6,689 bases of DNA from an uncultured Cardiobacterium sp. (GTDB taxonomy: Bacteria; Pseudomonadota; Gammaproteobacteria; Cardiobacteriales; Cardiobacteriaceae): the NCBI RefSeq assembly GCF_938028185.1, contig NZ_CALJAH010000291.1, forward strand, positions 1 to 6,689. The letters run 5' to 3'. Made by a program: the position numbers and the translations under genes. The notes beneath the pieces are model-generated. The model was given only the letters and a program-made list of their open reading frames with translations, searched no databases and was not told the DNA's origin. Below are positions 1 through 4,721 of the stretch, in pieces. The number at the start of each line of letters is the position of its first letter. The first letter of the stretch is position 1.

Positions 1-58
1 TCAGTTTCCTACACAAGCATACGGAAAAATGCGGTTCTCCAAGATTTTAAACAGGTTC

Positions 59-673
59 TCACAACACCTGCAACATTTGCGGGTCGTCGGCGTGTTCAAT
101 CAGCATGGCGCGGACGCGGCTTTGCCACAGCTCGCCAAAGCGGGCGAGTTCGGCAGCATTCGCCTCGCCGCTGACCGCTTTCGGCATCAGCGTCTGCATA
201 TCGGCGGCAAAGGGGACGATGCTGGCGTTGAGCTCCAGTTCGACCCGCGCGCTGTTATCGAGGCGGGTGAGCGCCATCAGCCCGGTCAGCGGTGCGTCGT
301 AGGAGAGCAGGTCGCGGCGGCGGAACCGCCCCGGCGCGCCGATGCCGCCAAAGCCGGTTTCGGCAGCGGCGCCGGTGAGCAGGGTAGCGATGGTGGCGAT
401 GACACCGGTGGTGCCATTGTCGCGGGAATCGCGCATTTGCACGGTGATGCCGCCGCGTTCGGGCAGGTCGTCGCCGTAGAGCGCGCGCAGACCGCGACGG
501 ACGAGGAGGTAGGCGCCCGCAACCGTCGGGCAGGAATGCCCGGCGAGGCGCACCGCATCGGCGTAGTGGTATTCAAGGATGCCACCCGCCGCGGCGCCGA
601 GGAAGCGGGCGAGCGGGTCGCGCACGCGCACGGTCGGTGCCTGGGCAAAAAAGGTGGGGAAAGTTTCTTGCAT
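59..673 (-). CDS. FmdE-domain-like protein, function unknown (204 aa)
   Basis: The protein carries GHSCPT at residues 45-50. It is followed by an amphipathic helix (VAGAYLLVRRGLRAL) and later by RDNGTTGVIATIATLLTGA near 84-103. This recalls the FmdE domain, named after subunit E of formylmethanofuran dehydrogenase, in which an early His-x-Cys-Pro motif is thought to bind metal. No methanogenesis genes are nearby, so any role in that pathway is unlikely. Only one Cys is visible in the whole protein, so it lacks the extra C-terminal zinc-ribbon cysteines of some FmdE proteins. No signal peptide or membrane segment is seen. The reading frame is open further upstream, but the ATG at 673 is preceded by GGAGA six bases away and is the most likely start. 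The gene follows cutA on the same strand with a 77-bp gap. The reading frame is secure; the family assignment is from memory of the motif and is moderate. Confidence 0.62.
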   Translation of the reverse strand: MQETFPTFFAQAPTVRVRDPLARFLGAAAGGILEYHYADAVRLAGHSCPTVAGAYLLVRRGLRALYGDDLPERGGITVQMRDSRDNGTTGVIATIATLLTGAAAETGFGGIGAPGRFRRRDLLSYDAPLTGLMALTRLDNSARVELELNASIVPFAADMQTLMPKAVSGEANAAELARFGELWQSRVRAMLIEHADDPQMLQVL

Positions 674-725
674 GGGATGTCTCCGGTTTCGTGTTGGAAT
701 GCGGGCAGTTGCGCCGCGGCGCGCA

Positions 726-754
726 AGTATAGGGCGCGCGCCGGGCGGCGTCAT
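726..754 (-). promoter_or_regulatory. Possible internal promoter before the FmdE-like gene
   Basis: On the minus strand, TATACT (731-726) is a five-of-six match to the -10 box. Exactly 17 bp upstream lies ATGACG (754-749), a four-of-six match to TTGACA that overlaps the cutA stop codon. Near the predicted transcription start is a perfect 12-bp palindrome, GCGCCGCGGCGC (711-722), which could be an operator or simply GC-rich coincidence. The site would give the downstream gene expression independent of cutA. Confidence 0.28.
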
Positions 755-1083
755 TGAGGGTTGTCGCATCGTAACGTCGCCGCCAACCATTGCGCGTAAC
801 CCGCGTTCACTGCCACAACCGGCAGGCACAACACCTGCGGACAGTCATACGGATGCAGGCGGATTATCGCCGCCTCGACCGCGTCGTACAGCGCCCGCCG
901 CGTCTTGATGGCAAGGCGCACCTCGTCGTCCATGCACAGCGCGCCCTGCCACCAGTATTGACTGCGAATCGCCTCGTACTGGATGCAGGCGGCAAGTCGT
1001 TCGGCCAGCAATGCTTTGCCAATGCGTTCGGCACTGGCGCGATCGGGCGCGGTGGAGAGCACCACGCACAGCTCATCGTTCAT
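751..1083 (-). CDS. cutA: CutA divalent-cation tolerance protein (110 aa)
   Basis: CutA is a small cytoplasmic trimer with a ferredoxin-like fold, linked to copper and divalent-metal tolerance. Its exact role is debated. Recognisable family motifs in order are VVLSTAPD (7-14), LLAERLAACI (25-34), YWWQG (43-47), EVRLAIKT (54-61), HPYDCPQVLCLPV (77-89) and YAQWL near the end. Length fits the family's roughly 100-115 residues. Of the metal-linked residues of the E. coli protein, the Cys of LAAC (C33) and the His of HPY (H77) are kept. The first Cys, in the LCTAPD position, is Ser here. The ATG at 1083 is chosen because GGAGA sits five bases upstream; the frame runs eight codons further without an RBS. 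The gene reads away from the substrate-binding protein gene and sits upstream of the FmdE-like gene, probably in one transcript. Confidence 0.95.
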   Translation of the reverse strand: MNDELCVVLSTAPDRASAERIGKALLAERLAACIQYEAIRSQYWWQGALCMDDEVRLAIKTRRALYDAVEAAIIRLHPYDCPQVLCLPVVAVNAGYAQWLAATLRCDNPQ

Positions 1084-1111
1084 AACAATCTCCGCTTCAG
1101 CTATCACCCGG

Positions 1112-1117
1112 ATTATA
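1112..1117 (-). promoter_or_regulatory. -10 box for cutA at the edge of the miniature repeat
   Basis: On the minus strand 1117-1112 reads TATAAT, a perfect -10 hexamer, placing transcription start about 20 bases before the cutA ATG. It is formed by the outer TATA of the miniature repeat plus two flanking bases. The hexamer 17 bp upstream (ACAGGG) is a poor -35, so either an activator is needed or the promoter is weak. Confidence 0.5.
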
Positions 1118-1187
1118 TAGCGATACTCACCAAGCCCTGTACGGCGAGGCGGCGCAACGCTGTACAGGGCTTGGTGGGATTGCTATA
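1114..1187. repeat. 72-bp palindromic miniature repeat (Correia-like MITE)
   Basis: A perfect 15-bp inverted pair, CACCAAGCCCTGTAC (1128-1142) and its complement (1162-1176), encloses a 19-bp GC-rich centre. The symmetry continues outward imperfectly to the ends: TATAGCGATACT on the left (1116-1127) against TATAGCAATCC on the right read on the minus strand (1187-1177). The ends therefore begin TATAGC on both strands, giving a 72-bp element (1116-1187). TATAG ends, a GGCGAGGC...CAACGC...GTAC core and small size all recall the Neisseria Correia elements. That likeness is from memory. The element carries no gene and would fold into a long hairpin if transcribed. It lies exactly between two divergent genes. 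A second, partial copy lies at 2588-2642. Confidence 0.8.
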
Positions 1188-1213
1188 CCCTACGACGGCG
1201 ACGACGCGCGGGC

Positions 1214-1219
1214 TATAAT
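1214..1219 (+). promoter_or_regulatory. -10 box for the substrate-binding protein gene
   Basis: TATAAT is a perfect -10 hexamer that predicts a transcription start near 1226 and a leader of about 24 nt. The hexamer 17 bp upstream (TACGAC) is a weak -35. The GGAG ribosome binding site at 1239-1242 follows, seven bases before the ATG. Confidence 0.5.
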
Positions 1220-1249
1220 GCCATTCTCATTTGCAACCGGAGAACCATC

Positions 1250-2236
1250 ATGTTGAAACGCCGACAATTTATCGCCACCACCTCCGCCGCGCTCGCCGCA
1301 TTGTCGTTCCCCGCCCGTGCGCAGAATGCGGGCAAACTGACCCTGTGGGGGCCGCCGGTGACGCCGAGCGTGTTGCTTGCCATCGCCGCGCGCGAAGGCA
1401 AGGCGAAGGACATCAGCCCGTTTGAAGTACAAATCTGGCGCAGTCCCGACCAGTTGCGCGCCGGCCTGGTGAACGGTGAAATCGCCGCCTCCATCGTGCC
1501 GAGCTACGTCGCCGCCAACCTCTACAACCAGGGGCGCAAGGTCAAATTGTTCAACATCATGAGTGAAGGACTGAACTACATCGCCGCGCCCGTCGAAGAC
1601 GGCAAGCCGCTCATCGCCAGCCTCGCCGACCTGGCGCAACGCAGCCTCGTCATCCCCTTCAAAAACGATATGCCCGACCTGCTCCTGCAAATCCTCTACA
1701 AAAAAGCGGGGCTGGATTTTGCGGCGGCGAAGGTGAGCTACACCGCAACACCGCCGGAAGCGCTGGTGCTGTTCCTGAGCGGCAAAGTGGATTGCGCCAA
1801 CCTGCCCGAACCGCTGATGAGCCTCGCGCAAATCAAGGCAAAAGAAAAAGACAGGGAAATCGCACGCGCGCTCGATGTGCAGCAGCTTTGGGGCGAAGCA
1901 TTCAACAGCGCGCCACGGGTGCCGCTCGCAGGCCTGCTCTTTACCGACGACTTTATCGCGCAGCACCAGGATTTCATTGCCGTGCTCAATGACGATTTGC
2001 AGGCGGCGGTCGAATGGAGCAAGGCGCATTCTGACGAGACGGCGAAACTTGCGGCGGAATATCTGCCCTTCCCGCCAGAAGCGCTCGCCGCCGGCATTCC
2101 GCATTCGCGCTTTTCCGCCATTCCCGCCGCCAGCATCGAGGCGGAAATCTTGAATTTCTACACGGAAATGCACGCGCTCAATGCGAAAATCACCGGCGGC
2201 AAAGTGCCGGATGCGGGGCTTTTCTATCGCGGTTAG
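1250..2236 (+). CDS. Tat-exported ABC substrate-binding protein, NitT/TauT type (328 aa)
   Basis: This is a periplasmic solute receptor of the broad SsuA/TauA/NrtA/ThiY type (NMT1-like, COG0715), which hands its ligand to an ABC importer. The ligand cannot be read from sequence. Residues 3-8 are KRRQFI, close to the twin-arginine signature. A hydrophobic stretch (TTSAALAALSF) and a likely cleavage site after PARA (A24) follow. The mature protein opens with KLTLWGPPVTPSVLLAIAA, the usual first strand and helix. Later family-like pieces are IWRSPDQLRAGLVNGEIAAS (62-81), PEALVLFLSGKVDCANLPEP, and a C-terminal helical region. Length is normal. The start is supported by GGAG seven bases upstream. 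No permease or ATPase gene adjoins it, which is unusual. An IS remnant lies just downstream and may have cut off partners. Tat export suggests folding, or cofactor binding, before transport. Family assignment is confident; substrate unknown. Confidence 0.85.
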   Translation: MLKRRQFIATTSAALAALSFPARAQNAGKLTLWGPPVTPSVLLAIAAREGKAKDISPFEVQIWRSPDQLRAGLVNGEIAASIVPSYVAANLYNQGRKVKLFNIMSEGLNYIAAPVEDGKPLIASLADLAQRSLVIPFKNDMPDLLLQILYKKAGLDFAAAKVSYTATPPEALVLFLSGKVDCANLPEPLMSLAQIKAKEKDREIARALDVQQLWGEAFNSAPRVPLAGLLFTDDFIAQHQDFIAVLNDDLQAAVEWSKAHSDETAKLAAEYLPFPPEALAAGIPHSRFSAIPAASIEAEILNFYTEMHALNAKITGGKVPDAGLFYRG

Positions 2237-2300
2237 GGGCTGCAAACCATCCGCGTCAGCGACTGCATATAAAACGACAATAGAAGCGTAGCCAACTGTG

Positions 2301-2324
2301 TTCCCCAACCCGTCGGTTGGGGAA
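2301..2324. repeat. Perfect 10-bp inverted repeat, possible terminator or IS end
   Basis: TTCCCCAACC (2301-2310) and GGTTGGGGAA (2315-2324) pair perfectly around a four-base loop, CGTC. The hairpin lies 65 bp after the substrate-binding protein stop and 15 bp beyond the 3' end of the transposase remnant, so it serves a convergent junction. No run of T follows on either strand, so it does not meet the usual rule for an intrinsic terminator. It could instead be the terminal non-coding part of the IS110-like element. Confidence 0.6.
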
Positions 2325-2338
2325 ACCAAACCCGGTAA

Positions 2339-2580
2339 TTATGCGGTTTGCGGCGTGGATTCCTTCGTTTGTTCAAGGGTTGCGAGATAGTCCCGCATCC
2401 GCGCGTTCAAAATCCGCAGCAGTTTGTGCATACACGCATTTATCGCCACTTTGAACGGTTTGCCACGATTTATCAGCCGCTCGTAAAACACCTTGATTTT
2501 CGGATCAAAGCGCGTCGCCGTCAGCGTCGCCATGTACAGTGCGTTGCGCACCATCTTGCGCCCGCCTATGCAGACGGTCT
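2339..2580 (-). pseudogene. C-terminal remnant of an IS110-family transposase
   Basis: Roughly the last 78 residues of an IS110/IS1111-type transposase remain. They include GGRKMVRNALYMATLTATRF, then FYERLINRGKPFKVAINACM and KLLRILNARMRDYL. This is the hallmark C-terminal domain (Transposase_20), which holds the serine of this unusual DEDD-plus-serine recombinase family. The full protein is usually over 300 residues, so most of it is missing, including the whole catalytic DEDD domain. The reading frame continues upstream to 2656, but that part is encoded by the neighbouring miniature repeat and shows no transposase likeness. The break is near 2576-2590. The remnant ends in a natural stop (2341-2339). 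It is inactive alone. The remaining 3' flank may retain one IS end. Confidence 0.85.
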
Positions 2581-2587
2581 TTAGACA

Positions 2588-2642
2588 GTACGCGGTTGTA
2601 CGGCGCGTCTTGTACGGAACTTTGTGAGTATCGCTATATATA
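2588..2642. repeat. Second, partial copy of the miniature repeat
   Basis: Read on the minus strand, 2640-2612 matches 1114-1142 of the first copy at 25 of 29 positions without gaps. The outer 17 bases, TATATAGCGATACTCAC, are identical. The far arm is degraded: a GTAC remains at 2588-2591, 20 bp from the GTAC at 2612-2615, against 19 bp in the first copy. Beyond it the sequence runs into the transposase remnant. A short direct repeat, TTGTACGG, occurs at 2596-2603 and 2610-2617. The outer end faces the permease gene and supplies TATACT at 2639-2644, a possible -10 box about 30 nt before its ATG. Confidence 0.72.
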
Positions 2643-2674
2643 CTGGTAATGCGCACGTTCTTTTGGAGGTCATT

Positions 2675-3538
2675 ATGTTTTTTCTTTTATTAAGTGTCTG
2701 TTTCAGCGTGGCGGTGTCAGTGTTATTGAAACTGGCGCGGCGGCGGCAGTGGGCGCTGGCGCAGATGGTGGCGGTCAATTATCCGGTGGCGGCGGCCTTG
2801 ACCTGGCTGGTGGCGCGGCCTTCGTGGGCAAACGCGGACGGTTTTTGGGCGTCGTGGTGGCTGTTCGCCCTGCTGGGGCTGTTGTTGCCGCTGGTGTTTG
2901 TGGTGATGGGGCGGGCGGTGCAGGCGGCGGGGATTGTCCGCGCCGATGCGGCGCAGCGGGTGGCGCTGGTGATTCCGCTGTTGGCAGCGTTTTTGTGGTT
3001 CGGCGAGCGGTTGTCGCCGTGGTCGGTGGCGGGGATTGTGCTGGTGTTCGCCGCACTTGCCTGTTTGTTGCAGCGCGATGGTGCGGCGGGCGAAGGCGGC
3101 GGGCGGCACGCGGCGCTGTGGCTGGCCGGGGTCTGGCTCGGTTATGGTGTGATTGATGTGTTGTTGAAGCGGTTGTCGCTGGCGACGGCGGGCGCGTTTC
3201 CGGCGCTGTTGTTGTTGGTGTTTGTGCTGGCGGCGCTGTTGTCGTTCGCTTTTTTGTGGGCGCAGCAGACACGCTGGTCGCGCGCGCCAGTGGCGGGCGG
3301 GGCGCTGCTCGGCGTGCTGAATTTCGGCAATATTTTTTGTTATTTGCAGGCGCACGCGGCGCTCAGGGAGAATCCCAGCGTGGTCTTCGCCGGGATGAAT
3401 GTTGGCGTGATTGTGCTGGGTGCGCTGGTCGGTGCCGGGCTGTTCCGCGAGCGCCTGCGTCCGGTGAATGTCGCCGGGGTGGTGCTGGCGCTTATCGCGG
3501 TTGGCTGTTTAGCGTATGCCAGGTTTGTAGCCGCGTGA
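2675..3538 (+). CDS. EamA/DMT-family permease (287 aa)
   Basis: This is an inner-membrane transporter of the drug/metabolite superfamily, probably exporting or importing a small metabolite that cannot be predicted. Ten hydrophobic segments are visible, near residues 2-19, 29-46, 59-79, 94-110, 115-133, 147-164, 175-195, 205-224, 236-256 and 263-283. This is the usual two-times-five arrangement. Each half ends with the EamA-type pattern of an acidic-basic turn and glycine helix: FGERLSPWSVAGIVLVFA (109-126) and FRERLRPVNVAGVVLALIAV (257-276). Length is typical. The ATG at 2675 is chosen over one at 2624 because GGAGG lies five bases upstream and the earlier codons come from the miniature repeat. 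Codons end mostly in G or T (TTG, GTG, GCG, GGG), unlike the C-ending codons of neighbours. The 3' end overlaps pgpB. Family confident, substrate unknown. Confidence 0.88.
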   Translation: MFFLLLSVCFSVAVSVLLKLARRRQWALAQMVAVNYPVAAALTWLVARPSWANADGFWASWWLFALLGLLLPLVFVVMGRAVQAAGIVRADAAQRVALVIPLLAAFLWFGERLSPWSVAGIVLVFAALACLLQRDGAAGEGGGRHAALWLAGVWLGYGVIDVLLKRLSLATAGAFPALLLLVFVLAALLSFAFLWAQQTRWSRAPVAGGALLGVLNFGNIFCYLQAHAALRENPSVVFAGMNVGVIVLGALVGAGLFRERLRPVNVAGVVLALIAVGCLAYARFVAA

Positions 3539-4256
3539 ACAGGCGGCGCAGGCGCGGCGAGGTGTGGCGCTGCTCCCAGGCGCGCAGCAGCGGCAGGTGG
3601 ATGGCGCAGGCGAGGATGACACCGCCGGCAAGGTCCACCGGGTAGTGCATCCCCAGCCAGACGCGACTCGCCATCACCAGCATGGCCCAAGCGGTGACGG
3701 CGCCGCTGATGATGAGGCGACGGCGGTTGGCGTAGCCGATGATGCCGGCGAAGAGTAGCGCCCAACTGGCAGCGAAGGTGGTGTGGCCGGAGGGGAAGCT
3801 GTAGCCGGTGTCTTTGGCGCGGTGGGCGATGAGGTAGGGCGGGGTTTGGTGCTCTGCCCGTGCGTAGTAGTTGCGGACGGCGTCGGCGCGGGCGCTGCGC
3901 GGCACGCTGTAGAAGGCGCGGATGCGGGCGGGGTCGTGTTTGCTGAGGACGGCGACGTAGGGGCGCGCTTCGCCAATGAGCGGTTTGAGCAGGCTTTTGC
4001 TGATTTGGGTCGCGCCGAGCGAGATGAGGACGACGAGCAGCAGCGCGCGGGTTTCGCCACGGCGGTGGCTGTAGCAGAGCAACGCGGTGAGGGCGATGAT
4101 GCTGGCGAAGGCGACGGGACTGCCCGCGGTTTGGGTGATGAGCCAGAGCGGGCGGGCAAGCGGGACTTCGCTGCCCTGCCAGTGCCAGCCGGTAAGCCAA
4201 AAGGCGACGGGGACGAGGAGGAGCAGGGCGGTGATGGTGAGGAGGCGTTTGGTCAT
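3492..4256 (-). CDS. pgpB: PgpB-like lipid phosphatase, PAP2 superfamily (254 aa)
   Basis: PgpB is an inner-membrane phosphatase acting on phosphatidylglycerophosphate and on undecaprenyl pyrophosphate, so it serves phospholipid synthesis and recycling of the wall-precursor carrier. All three PAP2 motifs are intact: KPLIGEARP (91-99), FPSGH (154-158) and SRVWLGMHYPVD (197-208). The acid-base and nucleophile histidines are H158 and H204. Around them the sequence tracks E. coli PgpB as I remember it, including an N-terminal VPVAFWLTGWHWQ, FYSVPRSARAD, DTGYSFPSGHTTFAASWALL and the large loop between motifs 1 and 2. The length equals the E. coli protein. Several hydrophobic helices are visible (about 5-22, 47-62, 70-87, 162-175, 183-196, 208-223). 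The start matches the family N-terminus, although no clear ribosome binding site precedes it. The C-terminal 15 codons lie inside the convergent permease gene. Confidence 0.93.
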   Translation of the reverse strand: MTKRLLTITALLLLVPVAFWLTGWHWQGSEVPLARPLWLITQTAGSPVAFASIIALTALLCYSHRRGETRALLLVVLISLGATQISKSLLKPLIGEARPYVAVLSKHDPARIRAFYSVPRSARADAVRNYYARAEHQTPPYLIAHRAKDTGYSFPSGHTTFAASWALLFAGIIGYANRRRLIISGAVTAWAMLVMASRVWLGMHYPVDLAGGVILACAIHLPLLRAWEQRHTSPRLRRLFTRLQTWHTLNSQPR

Positions 4257-4558
4257 GGTTGGTAACGGTAGGGGGGTGATGCGCGGGTATTGGTTGAGGA
4301 TGTTTTCTTTATCCCGTGCGCATGACGCCGCGGTGATTGTCGCCGGGAGGATGAAGGAAATCCGTAATGTTCAATAGCTGCGGAAAATCATGGGGTTGCT
4401 TCTGTACGGTATGATTGGACACAGTTATGATAGCAGTTTTCCCGCCTGTATCTTTTGGCTATTCAAAAGGAAAATGCGTTGTAAAGTTACGACAAGTTTT
4501 ATGATTTGTAATAAAGTGGAAATATAGATTTTCTTGGGGTAAGATTGCCTTACGTCGT

Positions 4559-4589
4559 GCTATAGGGTTATGAATTTTAACCGTATAGC
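4559..4589. repeat. 12-bp inverted repeat in the adhesin leader
   Basis: GCTATAGGGTTA (4559-4570) pairs with TAACCGTATAGC (4578-4589) with one mismatch around a seven-base AT-rich loop. It may be an operator, an RNA hairpin or the relic of another TATAG-ended mini-element. No T-run follows, so it is not a standard terminator. Confidence 0.55.
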
Positions 4590-4613
4590 CGCGGTGTGCC
4601 ACCAGGCACGCAG

Positions 4614-4658
4614 GGAGAGCAGCCGCAGGATTTCTCCGCCCAGGATGGCTCTCAATCC
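4614..4658 (+). promoter_or_regulatory. Leader segment with mutually exclusive hairpins
   Basis: On the plus strand GAGAGC (4615-4620) can pair with GCTCTC (4648-4653). The overlapping GGAGA (4614-4618) can instead pair with TCTCC (4633-4637), so the two stems cannot form together. GGATT (4628-4632) can also pair with AATCC (4654-4658). The segment ends 63 bp before the adhesin ATG, where a switching leader could act on transcription or translation. It matches no riboswitch I can name. The stems are short and may be chance. Confidence 0.25.
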
Positions 4659-4721
4659 GTTTCAATCGCCGCATCGGGTGTTTACCCGTTTGGCTTTCAC
4701 TTAGTTATATTAGAGGTATAT

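Larger units (their letters stand above)
4257..4721. other. Long AT-richer intergenic leader region
   Basis: No convincing gene is seen in these 465 bp between the divergent pgpB and adhesin genes. Composition becomes AT-richer from about 4380 to 4590 and again just before the adhesin. -10-like hexamers occur (TATGAT at 4410-4415 and 4426-4431; TGCTATAGG near 4558), but none has a good -35, so the promoters cannot be placed. Small hairpins include CTTTTG/CAAAAG (4452-4457 with 4464-4469), GTGCC/GGCAC (4596-4600 with 4605-4609) and CGGGT/ACCCG (4675-4679 with 4684-4688), the last followed by TTTGGCTTT. The adhesin ribosome site AGAGG sits five bases before its ATG. Confidence 0.6.

Noticed and set aside
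29..757. Plus-strand open frame of 242 codons over the left end
   Set aside because: It mirrors the FmdE-like gene on the other strand. It is Gly/Ala/Arg-rich without motif, as expected from antisense of GC-rich coding DNA.
1190..2329. Long minus-strand open frame of 379 codons
   Set aside because: It is antisense to the substrate-binding protein gene, has no family motif and an unlikely composition. The plus-strand gene has an RBS, a promoter box and a signal peptide.
2301..2330. Intrinsic terminator
   Set aside because: The stem is strong, but no T-run follows it on either strand, so it is listed only as an inverted repeat.
2339..2656. A complete 105-residue small protein instead of an IS remnant
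   Set aside because: Only residues from about 28 onward resemble a transposase. The first part is encoded by the mini-repeat and its start has no RBS.
4611..4660. Glycine riboswitch
   Set aside because: CAGGGAGAG at the start and CTCTCA at the end are suggestive, but the conserved glycine-binding core is absent and the downstream gene is an adhesin.
4459..4674. 71-codon minus-strand frame between pgpB and the adhesin
   Set aside because: No ribosome binding site precedes its ATG, no motif is recognisable, and it spans the predicted hairpins. I treat it as chance.
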